Source: Heterostelium album PN500 | Taxonomy: Eukaryota; Evosea; Eumycetozoa; Acytosteliales; Acytosteliaceae | Assembly (NCBI RefSeq): GCF_000004825.1 | Contig: NW_008805064.1 | Span: forward strand, 3,178,544 to 3,242,543 | Direction: 5' to 3' | DNA length: 64,000 bases | Shown: positions 11,209 to 23,984 of the stretch, in pieces | Layout of the letters: every line of letters starts with the position of its first letter | How positions within the stretch are numbered: position 1 is the first letter of the stretch | Translations under genes and position numbers: made by a program | The notes under the pieces: generated by a model | Database searches by the model: none | Told to the model about the DNA's origin: nothing | Seen by the model: only the letters and a program-made list of their open reading frames with translations

Positions 11209-12457
11209 ATGTTAAGAAGTGTTATCATTATAACTGGTAATGGTACTCTACTATTTGAAAAGATATGGGTTGCAATTCCAGCGATGGCAGGCAAAGTAAA
11301 TATATATAGTTATGCTTGTAATGCATTATTGATATACATGTTATTAACATAATAAATAAGGCCAATATGTTTTCATCACTTTTAACTACAGTTCAAGAGT
11401 TCTCTAAACAGAGTACCGGTATGTTTGTATCATATATAGAGTTTGGTCAATGTAAGTATACTCTTTACTTTTAATAGTAATAATAATAATAATCATAGTT
11501 TGTAAAATAATAGAAACTAACTAATATTGAATCATTTTATTTATTGATTGGTTTCTATAGCATCTATAACCGTTGTTTATGATGAAAAGAGTCTTGTAAA
11601 ATGTTGTTTATTCCATGACGTCGGTGATGTAGGTGTTTCATTCACTTTTATATATACACTTTGAATATATAGATTTTAGTTTATGCTAATCATCATTGTT
11701 GTTCGGTAAATGTAGGGAGCAGAGTTTGGAAAGTTAATTGCAAATCAATTGTTAAGAGGATTTCTAGAGATGTACGGTGATACTGACTTCTCACATTCAC
11801 TACATAATACATCAAAGTTCAATGGTTTCTCGAATAAGATCTATGATTCAATTGCAAATTCAGCTAGATCGATATTACAGATTTGTATGTTACATCTAAA
11901 ACAATCTATTAAAAACATTCTTGTTATTAACAACCTCTAATGTATGTATATATATAGTGAAAACAAATAGAGGTATTCAGAATGCAATTGTTGTATACGG
12001 TGATGGAACAGCAGTGACAACAGGCACAGAAGATCAATTGGGTGTCGTTGCAAATCTTCAAGCAATGTTATCGTTTTCAAATGATATTTGTAAGTGACAA
12101 GTGTAGATTGATTGTTTGTTAAAATTTATCTTTTATTAATAATAATGTATTTTATGTTTTAGTATTATCAAAAGGTGATAGGACAAGAGAGATTATATTG
12201 GATATGATTACACAGAGAGTGTTTATATCTAAAGTTGGACCTGCTCATTTAGTTTGTATTTGTAAAAAGAATAAAGATCCATCCATATATCAACCTGCCA
12301 TTTATAATGCTGTAACACTATTAGATAAAGGTAAGTTCTCAAAAAATGATATCAATCACAATCAATTAAATAGCTTTATTAATTCATCTAACTTCTTATC
12401 ATTTAATACAATACAGTTTTCTTGTTATTATCATATTTACAAGGTAGTTTTAAATAA
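11209..12457 (+). CDS. Longin-like domain protein, function unknown
   Basis: Seven exons: 11209-11295, 11361-11451, 11561-11628, 11716-11884, 11958-12089, 12163-12330 and 12417-12457, all in phase, give 251 residues. The N-terminus (RSVIIITGNGTLLFEKIW, then FVSYIEFGQSSITVVYDEKSLVKCCLFHD) has the strand pattern of a longin domain, as in the Mon1/Ccz1/Fuzzy/HPS group that assembles Rab exchange factors. Residues from about 150 (IQNAIVVYGDGTAV) may form a second alpha/beta domain. There is no signal peptide or membrane segment. A role in vesicle traffic is inference from fold only, and I cannot name an orthologue. The gene structure is better supported than the function. Confidence 0.6.
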
Positions 12458-13167
12458 AAATAACCATAATAATAAGAATAAATAACAAAACAAAATAAAG
12501 CAAAACAAAACAAAACAAACAATATGATAACAATCAAGTAAACAAACATAAATCATTTACATAATAAACAATTTGTGCGATATATTTATAAATCAATTCG
12601 GAAGAATACGAAAATAAACACAAAGGTTCATTAAGTTGACATACTAATGAAGAATTTAATATCAAATTTCTTTTATTTTTATCCCAACTCTCATATATAT
12701 TATGTATCATTTATTCAAATGTTTATTTTATTTAAAACTGATCACAAATGAATTAGATTAATTAATTAACAATACTCTGAAAAAAGTTATCAATTGATTG
12801 TTAATGACACAATTTGCTAGCCTATCTGTATAATATTGGTAGAATAATGATGTTACTATTCATATCATGTTTAGTATTTTGAAAATTCAGGTGAACCGGA
12901 CAGTCAAAGTTTTTGTGTTTAATAGATGATTAAGACACAATCTGTCGATCAATAACATGTTATCATAGAAATAATTTATTAAAAACCAAAGTTAATAAAT
13001 TTTAATAGTTGAAAAAAAAGATAACTACTTTTTTGAGATACTAGTATTTTGAATTTTCTACATATCAGGTTTGCTTGAATGGAATAATTTTATTAATTTA
13101 TCAATTTCTAATTTATTAATTTTTAAATTTGATACTTTTTATCTAATAGATGGAGTAAGTGTCTCGA
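12458..13167. other. Intergenic
   Basis: Starts with A/C-rich simple sequence (CAAAA repeats, 12485-12530) and continues as AT-rich DNA. No plausible coding frame is seen. A start exon for the small gene that follows should lie here if that gene is intact, but none is evident. Confidence 0.4.
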
Positions 13168-13680
13168 GAGGAAGCTATTCCAAAAATAGAATTTGCACCA
13201 ATTGAAATATATGGTTTTGAAACTGAGACATCAGAGGATCAACAATCCAATGTAACCAATTACTTTTAAAAACACTGTTTAGGATGCCTATATTTTGAAG
13301 CTGGAAGATATTAGATTTGAACGATCTATTCCACAAAAAGTTAAAAAGAATGGAATATTACTGTTATTGGTGATATTGGTAAGTAAAATACTATTTTTTA
13401 TTATGTTCAAAACTAATAGTTTTTAAAAGTAAAAAAATTCATACCCACGGCTCAGGTTACAATTAATATTAGAAATGATGTATTTAAACATCGAGTTCTT
13501 ATACAACAACTTATAATGTGTCCAGATCTAGAGAGTTTCGTAGTTGGTAAGTTTTCTGAAACTTACTCTATAGTTTTTCCATATTATTCTTTGGATGGTC
13601 CTCATTCTGGTTTTATTGATATCAGAGATTATCGTTCAGATGGTATTCTCTGTGCGAAATTACATTTCAATTTAAATTAA
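13168..13680 (+). pseudogene. Small multi-exon gene lacking a visible start
   Basis: Three segments, 13168-13251, 13283-13378 and 13456-13680, are joined by GT..AG introns and stay in one frame to a TAA at 13680 (about 134 residues). The middle exon ends in a hydrophobic stretch (NGILLLLVILV) that could be a membrane segment; the last part (FPYYSLDGPHSGFIDIRDY) looks like ordinary folded protein. The start is the problem: the nearest ATG at 13150 is followed at once by TAA in the same frame (ATG GAG TAA), and a splice to bypass it would need a 14-16 nt intron. Either a distant first exon is missed or the start is mutated. I do not recognise a family. Confidence 0.4.
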
Positions 13681-13802
13681 CTTTAAGAACAATGTTGTTT
13701 ATTTATATAAATATATATAAAAATTTAAACTTTTTTTTTTGAATAACTATTTTGAATTGGTTATCACTATTTTTTTTAATAATTTATAAATCATTTGGGG
13801 AT

Positions 13803-16800
13803 TTAATTTATTTCTGATTTTGGTTTTGATTCTTTGGTGAGATTTTTCAGTACCTTTGAATCGATTCTGAACACGAAAGGATTGGTAGCACCTGGTAACA
13901 TTGGTAGTTTTGTCAATTTATACTTCCATGGACGTTGTTTGATTTCATGCTTCACACGACTCTTTCTCTCGCTGTTTATTTGCTTTATGGCCGATTCGTT
14001 CTCTTCCAACAAAGGCAAAAGGTAGTGCTTCACAAGGAAATTGGTCCTCTCGGGTTGCAGAGGTTTGGCAGGCTCTCGAAGCTTGATCTTCAGGATGATA
14101 TTCTCTTGCGTTGCTGTCGATAGTTTCTGTTGAATCTTTTTGTCAGCTCTTTTATTTTTGACAATCAGATTCGAGTCTGAAACTGATTTGAGTACCAATC
14201 TAGAGAATTTAGTGTTCATATCCAAGAACATCTCCACCTTCTTTTTATGTTGGTTTCTACAACTGAGTACCATATACTGTTGAACAAATGAACTCTTCAC
14301 ACCATACTCATCATGGTTTTTCCTGGATGGAGTGAAATACTGTTGGTCGGCATCGATTACCTTTGCAATGAAACCAATATTCTCACCTGTTCCATTGGGA
14401 TCCAACAACTTGAATATCGTATTGTAGAGAGTATGTTTGACGTCAGATTCCCACATCTTCATGAATGGTTTCCAAAGTCCATAGTTGTTCACTACATCTG
14501 GATACAGCTTGGCATAGAGTTTGATACCAATCTGATAGGTCTGAGTGTCACGTCGCATTGTACGATAGAGTTCCTGTGCCTCAGAAAGTTGATTGTTCTC
14601 CAAAAGATAATTCAACTCGACGTTATATAATGTAATCATATCTGGATTGCTATGTCGCAGTCTTCTAATCAATCCGTAGGGACAAATCGAGTTGTCAATA
14701 AACACCTGACAAAGACGACTGATTGACGATGGCAATATTCTACAGTTTGGATTCGACATGATCTGTGTTGCCATTTCCAAATCTTTTCGCTCCAACAACT
14801 CTTCGATAATAATTGAATTGAACAGATCGTTTTGATAGATTATCTTATCTGGTTCTTCTTGTATCATTGAGATTGCAGCGTTCATATCGAGCCGAGCAAA
14901 TTGTTTAAATAGACAAGAGTTGATAAATATACATCTCAATGAATGTGGGAGATGTTTGACAATATTTGGTAGATGTGAGATTGCATCTTTGTGTTGAACA
15001 AGTCGACAGGTTGCATCGACCAATTCAATCAATGAAACTGATTGGTGACCACCTGCTATCAACCAGTCTGTGAATAGCTTCATACTGTTAGTCTTTACGA
15101 TATTGGCAAGTCGAGCTTGTTCCTCTTTCTTGTACATCCATTGTTTTGGTAACATTCCATGGAGATACAATTCGGTGGCACCTGATTCCAGCTGATGGAT
15201 TTCACCTAGTAGAGTCAAGGGTGGTAACTGTTTTTCATTGTTGAGCTGTTTCTGTTCTGCCAAATGTTCCTCTGAGAATTGAATCATCTTTGATTGATAT
15301 TGCCAGAATCGAGTTGGACTGACTTCCAGAGAATGCATGGTTGTGGTGTTTCCGATCGGATGTTTCTTGTGATATCTTACGAGTAGATCTAGTATACTGG
15401 AATTTGGTGATAGATTGAATTGCGTGATACGTCTATCATACCATTCCAGAGCATTATCATATAGTCCAAGCTGCAGATAGATTCCAATCATTAGAGTGGA
15501 GACTCTGTCTCCTTCGTATTGGAACAACATATCTACCAGTGACTTGGCCATATGTTCGTGTTGAACACCATGTTTCAACTCGTTATAAATAATTAGAATT
15601 GCAATGGCATAATAGTTTTTGTTGACCAGTAATCGTTTCACCAGTGTGGGTCCACGTCCTTTCGATACCATAAACATAAGAATCTTTTGAAACATGGGGA
15701 GTGTAGGAGTGGCATTGTTCTCAACAATGAAATGCTGAATCCAATGAGTAGCTACAAGGAATGCGTTGTTATCGATAGCCATACATAGTAGTCGCTCGTA
15801 GATCACTTGTGGCGATGTGTCATTTGGCTGGTGAATACGCGACATCAGCTGATTGATAACCGATGTTTCTGATATTGAAAGATAGATGTTGATAAGTTTA
15901 AATAGCTGTTCCTGTGAGATCACTACGTGAGTGTTGAGAATCGAATGAATAAAGTTGGATTGTGGATCAAAGTAACGGAGATCACGTAGAATCACTAGGA
16001 TGTTGTCAGACTCTAGGAATGCAGGGTGTAAAGTAACAGAGTCACTGAGGAATCTCTCTGCTTTTGAATATTGATTGTTGAGAATGAGATACTTAACGAC
16101 CAACTCTATCAGATGATAGACATCACCTCTGTGATCGGGATGTACATTCAACGACTGATTGAATGCATCCATCACCACATCGAAATGACCATTGACCAGC
16201 AGCAATTTGATCCTAGTACGAAAGTTCTCGACTGCCAATATTGATTCTATCTTTTTGTCGGATGGGGAAGCAGATTGATCACTATCGTCATTTGCAATAG
16301 TATCTCTATAGGAATCTAAAAGCTGTTTTTGTTTAGCTTGAGTATCATCAATCGATTGTGATGACATCTGATTATTATAATGTTCGGCCTCTGCAGAGAG
16401 TATATCACTTTCATTATCGATATGATCGAAATCAAGGTGTTCCAAATGCTTATCATCTATTCTATTATATTTAATTGTTTCACCCTCTTCTTGATGTTGT
16501 TGATGTTGTTGTAGTTCATCAAGCTTTATCTCTACTTCTTCTTCATCATCTTCAAGTTCATCTGTTTCATTTCTATAATAAATCAGATCCTTGAGTTTAT
16601 CTGTTGAATAGAATCTATTATAATAGATTTACGAAAATATTAATTTTTATATAAATTTTAACAAGTGATGATAATCAAAATTACCTTTTATTATTTGCTA
16701 AATGAGAATTATATGTTGTTATATATGAATGTTTAAATAATGATTCTGATGTAGATGTAGTTACATTCTTAAGGTGTAAATTACAAGATAGATATTTTAA

Positions 16801-16836
16801 AGTAGATCTACAATTTGATTTATTTAATCTTAACAT
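13803..16836 (-). CDS. Mitochondrial helical-repeat (PPR-like) protein
   Basis: Two exons, 16685-16836 and 13803-16614, give 987 residues. Exon 1 encodes a basic, Ser/Thr/Leu-rich, acid-free N-terminus (MLRLNKSNCRSTLKYLSC...), a typical mitochondrial targeting peptide. An acidic and Gln/His-rich linker follows (about residues 60-150), then a long all-helical region with repeated patterns such as LIELVVKYLILNNQYSKAERFL and YDNALEWYDRRI, like PPR or TPR repeats of about 35 residues. The C-terminus is basic (KPLQPERTNFLVKHYLLPLL...RKSRVKHEIKQRPWKYK) and may bind RNA. A role in mitochondrial RNA or ribosome metabolism is inference. The coding part is intact and close to 3 kb without stops. Confidence 0.65.
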
Positions 16837-17523
16837 ATTAATAAATCATTTACAATGTTTCTTAAAGAATATATTAATATCTTTTAAGATGACGACAATG
16901 TTAGGAATCCAGTCATTTCTATTGCAAAATTTACAAAAAAAAAAAACGAAAATTTTAAATAGTTGCTCCATCACAAAGTGTTCTTTAATACTATATATCA
17001 AAAGAAAAACCAAAATGTTTGACTATAGAGCGCTCAACGGTATCTGTTTGGACCTTCCAATTTCTGATCTCTGCCTGAAGGTTTGGATGTTCTAGAATAC
17101 TTGTTTCTCTTTAAATCTATTAATTATAGTGAATACAAAAATATATTCGGCTTGTATCCTTGTTAAATCTGTTTAAACACGCATCCTACACGACATTGGC
17201 ATGCGCTCATATAGAGTATGCTCACGAGTGAATGCTCAATCAATCTCCTTATCTCTAATTGGTTTACTAAACTAATAAAAAGAGTCAGAACATTTGTTAC
17301 TAATGATATTGATCGATGACCGCAAAGTGTGCAATATTAAAATCAAGATTTGGCTTTCAAATTTGTTAACAAATAAAAATAAAATTGTCAAAGACCACCA
17401 AGATTTCAAAAATTTTAAAAATTTAAAACAAAGTATTGTTGTCTTTTTATTTTCAATTTGTACAATACACATAATCGTTGTTTATTTGGTGTATATTCAT
17501 ATTGATAAATTAAATTAGTAGTA
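16837..17523. other. Intergenic, divergent promoters, with a small GC-rich island
   Basis: Separates the mitochondrial protein gene (-) from TFIIF beta (+). Most is AT-rich, but 17015-17095 and 17165-17245 are unusually GC-rich. The first encodes a short coding-like peptide (see findings); the second contains the words GGCATGCGCTC and GAGTATGCTCACGAG and has no open frame. Confidence 0.45.
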
Positions 17524-18515
17524 ATGAGCGAAGATAGTAATGATGCATTAGTAGGTGAAATCAATACAGACAATGTTGAAACACAAGCATGGTTAATCAA
17601 AGTACCAAAGCATCTCGCTGATCATTGGATGACCGCTGGTGGTGGTACTGAAATTGGTAAACTATTCTTTAAATCTTCAAACAATGTAAATATCAATCAA
17701 ATCTATAGATATATAAATAAGTTTATATATAATAACATAAAAGTATGAACTTTGTTTTTAATATGATTTATTACAAACAATCAATCAATCAATCAACAAT
17801 AGTTGTCATTATCTATCAACTTTAAAGATAAAGAGAATAACAATGGTTATGTACCGAGTGAAGAGTTACAGTTGGTTACTACACCACTACCAGACTCTAA
17901 TCCAATAAAGATATTCTCAGAGGATACAGAGAATGCATTGTCATTCGAAGGTAGCATTGGTTTGCGTTGTGACGTCAGAATGGATCTATCATCACCGGCA
18001 TACCGTGAGCTCATGAAGAGTAGAACTACCTCGTACAACACCAAGACCAGACAATCAAAGACTATCGAAGCTAACGATAGATCTCAACTACATAGAGTCT
18101 ATTCTAATCCTGCCAAGATTGCTGTTAGTACAACTGTTTATACTAAACCAAAAGTATGTTATCATCATTATTATTAGATATTTGTTAATAATCATTAATT
18201 ATTACTAATCTCTTTATTATTATTTAATTATATTTATATTTATATTTATAGGGTAAATCACAAGAAGATAAAAGAGAAAGAATGCAAGAAGAAGATCTTA
18301 TTGATCTTATTTTCAAGGCTTTTGGTGAGAAACAATATTGGTTACTTAAAGATCTCGTTGCCTATACTGATCAACCACAGGTTTGGTTGAAACAAACATT
18401 GGAAAAGATTTGTACTCTTCACAAGAGAGGTTCACACAGAAACAGTTATGAAATCAAACCTGAATACAAAACATCGACACAACCAGGTGCCATTTCTAGT
18501 AAACCTGGACTTTAA
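17524..18515 (+). CDS. gtf2f2: Transcription initiation factor TFIIF beta subunit (RAP30)
   Basis: Three exons, 17524-17685, 17803-18153 and 18252-18515, give 258 residues, the family's normal size. TFIIF beta binds RNA polymerase II and helps to load it at promoters with TFIIB. The N-terminal part (AWLIKVPKHLADHW, then GTEIGKLFF) is the RAP30/RAP74 dimerisation region. LRCDVRMDLSSPAYRELMKSR lies in the middle. The C-terminus (DLIDLIFKAFGEKQYWLLKDLVAYTDQPQVWLKQTL) is the winged-helix DNA-binding domain with the conserved LKDLV..T.QP..WLK pattern. Intron 1 ends in an ATCA repeat followed by ACAATAG. High confidence. Confidence 0.93.
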
Positions 18516-18534
18516 CAACCTATCAAATTAAAAA

Positions 18535-18655
18535 AACAAGTTAAACAACAATCAACAAAACAAAACAAAACAAAACAAACAAAACAAAAGAAAAGAAAAA
18601 GAAAAGAAAAGAAAAGAAAGAAAAGAAAAGAAAAGAAAACAAAATATCAACAAAA
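18535..18655. repeat. A-rich simple repeat (CAAAA/GAAAA)
   Basis: Low-complexity purine/A run made of AAAAC then AAAAG pentamers, in the 3' flank between TFIIF beta (+) and phospholipase D (-). The region 18516-18826 has no other content apart from T- and A-runs near 18760 and 18810. Confidence 0.7.
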
Positions 18656-18826
18656 AATAGTAATCTAGACAGTTTAATAATCATTAATATTATATTAATC
18701 TAATCTAATCTAAAGTAAAGAAATGTAAATAAAAAAAAAGATTGAAAAAAAAGATATATATATATTTTTTTGTTATAAAATACACAAAAAAGGAATTTGT
18801 TGTTGTTTTTTTTATTTACATTTAGT

Positions 18827-21800
18827 TTACATGACAAGTTTCATACTGGTGATGATGTCAGAGATGACAGAGGATGGTTCACCATCTTCTACTAACATTC
18901 CTAATGGGAATTCAATGATGTAACCTTTGATGCTGGTGAGCATGGTGTGCTCTACTATGTTGGATGGTATTCTACCGTCACGATTGAACTGTGAGATCTT
19001 ACGGCAATTGTCAGGAATATAGGTTCCGAATGTGTGTTTGTAGATCAGAGTGTTGTTGGTTGCGATACTTCGCCAGATTTCATTGTAGGTCGACGATACG
19101 ACTGGATCCTGTACGGCGTAGCTCATGATGGGATCTGGTTTCTGTGTTAGACCAAGATGATTCTCCCAGAGCTGTAGACGTAGACGTAGTGCAAAAGAAC
19201 CGGCCATGTATGGCTTACCGTTCATTCGCGACTCTGTCATATCTTTGTCCTCGATGACCGCACAAATCTCAGAGTCTCTCGAGCCGTTCATCGAACGATC
19301 GTTGATGTTTGCCGATCCGATAATTGTAATTCTATCGTCAACGATCATCAGTTTCGAATGAACATAGACCTGCTCCGTAAAGATGACATCACCATTGATA
19401 CACCAGTTTCTCATGGAGTTGAAAGAGATATATTGATCGATATCGACTTGTGGATACTTTGCCAAGAGTTCTGACTTGATACCTTGAATCGATTTGAATG
19501 TCCATTTAACAATCAACTGAATGTCAGCAGTATTGACATCTCCCTCTGCATGAACCGGTAACAAAACGATAACTCTAAATACCTCATTACATAAAATTGC
19601 TTTTTCAATTCTAAATAATAATAAATTGTTAATATAAACATTCAATTGTAAATGTGATAGGTTTGATTGATTGATATTTACCTTTTAAATAATGCAAATG
19701 AAATTTGATTGTTTGGCTGTGGTGTTCCAACGGATGTAATGAAATATTGATTCTGAATGTAGATAAAGTGTTGTGACATGTTGATGAGATTGATGTATGC
19801 CTTGTAGATAGAGTTCTCTAGCGATTGACCTGCAGACCAATCACATACCGATCGGACAATCTGCACTTTGGAAGTACCGTTGGTTGGTGGCAGTGGTTCC
19901 AGTGTTGGAACGAGATATGGATACTTCTTGTAGTCTCTGTTCGAATTCTTTGCGTGATTCCAACGTTGAATAAAGTTGGTGGCGATATCACGCGCAGCAT
20001 TGCCATTGACGGAAACAGAGACGTCGTGCCATGGGATTCTCGGGTGGTTGTTACGATCGATAAGACAGATGCGCTCGTTCGAACGTGGTTTCACAATGCA
20101 GGTATTGATGTAGTCGGGTCCAGGGAATACTTTCTCTTCGGAATCCGCTAGTTTGAAGAAATGGTTGTCGTAGCGACCGTAACACAGATCAAGTCCACCG
20201 AGGAATGCAAGAACCTGGTCGATCACTACAATCTTTTGATGATGTGACCACGAGAGTGGAACGAACGGTGGATGTCTGATGACCTTGATGTTTCTGGCGT
20301 GTAGCTTCTCAAACAATGCCTTTACGAAACGCGAACCTAGATCAGTGGCAAGCGTTGTTTCGTCCCAGATCAAAACATAGATCTTAACACCTTCCGCTGC
20401 TTTCTTAAAGAGTAGTTTGTCGAGTCTGTATCGGTCGGCTTCCTCTGCGCTGCAATTGGGATCTCTGATGAGAGTGATACCTGGCGATATGCACCATCCA
20501 CCAATGAAAATCTCGTTTCGCGCATTCTTTATGGCGTAGTAGATACGCTCAAAGTAATCCAAACCGTTGATGTAGTAGTTGACCTGAATATCGTCTCGAG
20601 GCATTGCAAAAGAATGAAAACGATATGATCCTTTCGAATTGGAACGAATGGTATTGACAAACATCGATGCCTTTGATGTGGTGAGGGCAATGAATGTATA
20701 CTCCTTGTCGAATGTGTCCAACACGAAATCGGTGGCATCCTTGCTCTCCTCGATCTCCTTGGCATTGGAGCGTAGCACTTTCTTCAAGATCGAAGGATAG
20801 TTGTGATGGTTCGGATGTTCCTTTGGCAACACCTTTACACTGGTATTGAACAAACAGATGACCTTTGACGGTTTACTAGACAAACGTTTGTAGGCAATCA
20901 AAAATCCATTCCTACACTCAAAGTAACGTAGTGAATATGCATACTTTAAGAATCCAACATATTTAACTTTATAAAGATAACCTGCACATTGTTGTTGTTT
21001 TACATTTGAATGTAACTAGTTGGCATAATAGTAATAGAATTATTATTATTATTAGAAATGTATTATTAATGTTATTTAATTGAATATAACTTACATCTTC
21101 AATTGGTTTAACTAAACAAAAATACATTAGATCAAAGAAACCGAAACATCTCGGTAGATCTGGGTTGACGTTGGCACGACGAAGGAATGCATCGTGTACC
21201 ATGGATGCATTCATTTCCTTGGTATAGAAATCGGTGGTTGATTTTAGAACAGCACCTTTCTGTATTGAATTGAGATTACTCGAAGACTCTTTGAAAATGG
21301 TATTGACAATCTCCTCTGGTGTTCCAATATTTCCATAACCAAACTCATTGAAAACCGTCAGTGAATCTACTAATCTAACCAACTCTAACAACTCTGATTT
21401 ATAAATATACTCTTCTGATTTCTTTTTACAAATTCTAAAAACCACTATAAATATAATAATAATAATAATAATAATAGTAATAGTAATAGTAAAAAATGCA
21501 TTAGTATTTGTTTATAACTTATATATATATATATATATAAGTTGATTATTAATATATTTTTGTTGTTTAAACTACACCTACATTCAGATCTTTCTTTAAT
21601 AGTTCCTCTTGTCATAATTGAAATTAAATCAATAATATGTGATATAGATGGATTTTTGTTGGGTGCAAGTTGAAACTTCTTGGCAATGTAAATAAAGAGT
21701 AGTTGTACGAGTCGATCGATGACACTACGCCATTTGTTGACCAATACCGATTTGTTTAGATAGCTAAACTCGGCATTCTGTAAGTTCTTTCCACTGTAAA

Positions 21801-23478
21801 TATTAGAGTTCTTTACCAACAGCAGTTGATAACTGAATGCACCTATTTCATCAATCTCTGGACCAGACGGACTATTTGGTTCGTTAGTTGGTAAATCAGT
21901 CGATGTTGTAGTGGTCGATGTGGTTGTTGTTGCTGCTGCTGCTGCTGCTGTGCTAGTGGTTGTTGTTGTAGTGGTGGTACTTGTTGTTGTTGTTGTTGTT
22001 GCTTTCGGTATTGTATCGGATGTTGTTGGTGTTGAAATATGCATATTCTCGGTTGGTTCGTTTTGTTGTTGTTGCTGTTGTTGTTTCTGTTGTTCTGCTT
22101 GTTGTTCTGCTTGTTGTTCTGCTTGTTGTTGTTTATGTTTCTGTTGAATCATATCGTCGATCATGGTTGTCGAGGTATTTGACTTCTCATCGTGCTCACT
22201 GGTCGCCAGAATCTCTGACAATATATTAATACCATGTGGTAGATTAGTGAGAAACCAAAGACCTTGAAATATAAGAAACTCTGAGAAATCCTGTAGTGAA
22301 ATCTCATCTTTTCTAAATAGATTATATAGATTATGTAATTCTTCTCTTGCAACTAAATAAATATATTTTCAGATAAATAAAATATTGGTTAGATATTTTA
22401 AGTTATAAAATAACTTTATCAGCTGTTGTAATAACACTTACAATATGTTTTTTTATAAAGATGATTTTCGACCATGGTCGAATTCGAACGTTTTCTAGGT
22501 GCCAAATGACGTCGTAGTGGCGGTGTGAATAGAGCTGCTTTCATACTGTTTACATGCCCACTAAATGTATGACTTCTAGAGGGTGTGCTACTGGTGCTAT
22601 TGCTGTTGCTGTGATTGTTGTTGTTGGCGTTGGTGGTTGTTGTGGTGGTTGTTATTAAGGTTGGTCCGGATTGAGTTGTAGTGGTTGTGGTGATGTGACT
22701 ATTATTGCTATTTGGATTGTTGGTGTTCGAGTTGGTCGGTGGCATGTTGTTGGTGGCAGCGGTACTGCTACTGATATTGCTGTCACTCATGTAGCTGTAG
22801 GCACTGCTGCTGTCGCTGTAGGTATCGCTGTCACTGCCGTTGTGATACGGCGAGTAGTCTTCTCCATTGAGATTGAGTGATTCAATCTGGTAGAAGAGTT
22901 CATCGAGATTCTTTTCGTCCAACATCAAATGATCGCCGCCACTGTGTCTATTGGCACCTGTACTGTCCAGTACCAACGTTTTGTTCCTATCCTTTAGTAA
23001 AACATTGTTTGATGATACCGGTAGTGGATTAGGTACGAACCTACTATCCATTGTTTCAATATGTGCATTATTTACTATGATTTCTTGTTGTTGTTCCTGA
23101 TGATGATGATGATGATGATGATGAGTATGTTGTGGTTGTTGTTGTTGTTGTTGTTTTATAGGATCTGGTAAAAGATAATGAGGTGTCTCTGCTGTGTTTA
23201 AAAAAGATGTTGATTTGGATGATGATGATGGTGATGTCGATGGATTTGGGTGACCGCTACTATCTGTAGCATTGGATAGGTGTTTATTGTTTGGTTGTTG
23301 AGTTTGTTGCTGAGCTTGTTGTAGTTGTTGTTGTTGTTGTTGTTGATTTTGATGCTTATTAGGTTTCAATTTATTTTTATAATAATTATAATTAACAAAC
23401 TTTGATATTTTATGATGTTTAGGTGAATGTGTAGGTGAAGGAGGAGGTGCTTTCAGATGTGAATTACTATTGTTGCTA

Positions 23479-23528
<50 letters not shown>

Positions 23529-23984
23529 ATTATTATTATTATTATTATTCGAAGATGAGGTTGTTGTTGTAGTACTACTAATGACAGTAGTTGTATTGTT
23601 GGCACTAGATGAAGACGAAGATGAATTTGAGAGTTGTTTATCATTGCTATTGCTATATCTATTGACACCATTGCTACTACTTGTTAATTTCAACTTTTGT
23701 CTGAGTCTGCTTCCATGACTACCATTCATACTACTACGATTACTATTGAGGCTATTTGTATTAAGAAATGAACTACTACTATTGTTTACACTACTGCCAA
23801 TGCTATTGTTGTTGCCGTTGTTGGTAGTGGTGGTGGGAGTAGGAGTAGGTATCACTGCAGTAGTAGTTGTTGTTGTTGTAGTGATTGTTGTTGCATTCGA
23901 CGACGACGATGCTAAAGGTTCAACATCACCATCATTTCCATTGTTTGTAACACCTACTCCTCCAGTTGAATGGGGAGTTTCCAT
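18827..23984 (-). CDS. Phospholipase D with long disordered N-terminal region
   Basis: Five exons: 22442-23984, 21582-22352, 21095-21444, 19682-21015 and 18827-19610, in phase, give about 1,593 residues. The enzyme hydrolyses phosphatidylcholine to phosphatidic acid and choline. Both HKD motifs are present: HHQKIVVID (near residue 1146) and HSKLMIVD with GSANINDRS (near 1420). A long helical stretch before the first HKD (for example REELHNLYNLFRKDEISLQDFSEF) resembles the N-terminal region of D. discoideum PldB-type enzymes. Residues 1-510 are almost all Ser, Thr, Asn, Gln and His runs, and exon 2 has a second Gln/Thr-rich block. The start is the first true ATG of the frame; the alternative is TTG upstream. 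The intron at 21016-21094 uses an acceptor at 21016; the AG at 20982 would break the frame. Confidence 0.88.

Noticed and set aside
16889-17095. 68-codon frame MTTMLGIQSFLLQNLQ..
   Set aside because: Mostly AT-rich low-complexity sequence in a promoter region; only its last 81 bases are coding-like and are reported as a possible relic.
20969-21094. Acceptor at 20982 for the third phospholipase D intron
   Set aside because: It breaks the frame by one base; the acceptor at 21016 keeps phase and gives continuous protein.
21911-22229. Plus-strand Val- and Cys-rich frames opposite phospholipase D exon 2
   Set aside because: Shadow of the Thr/Gln codon runs on the minus strand.
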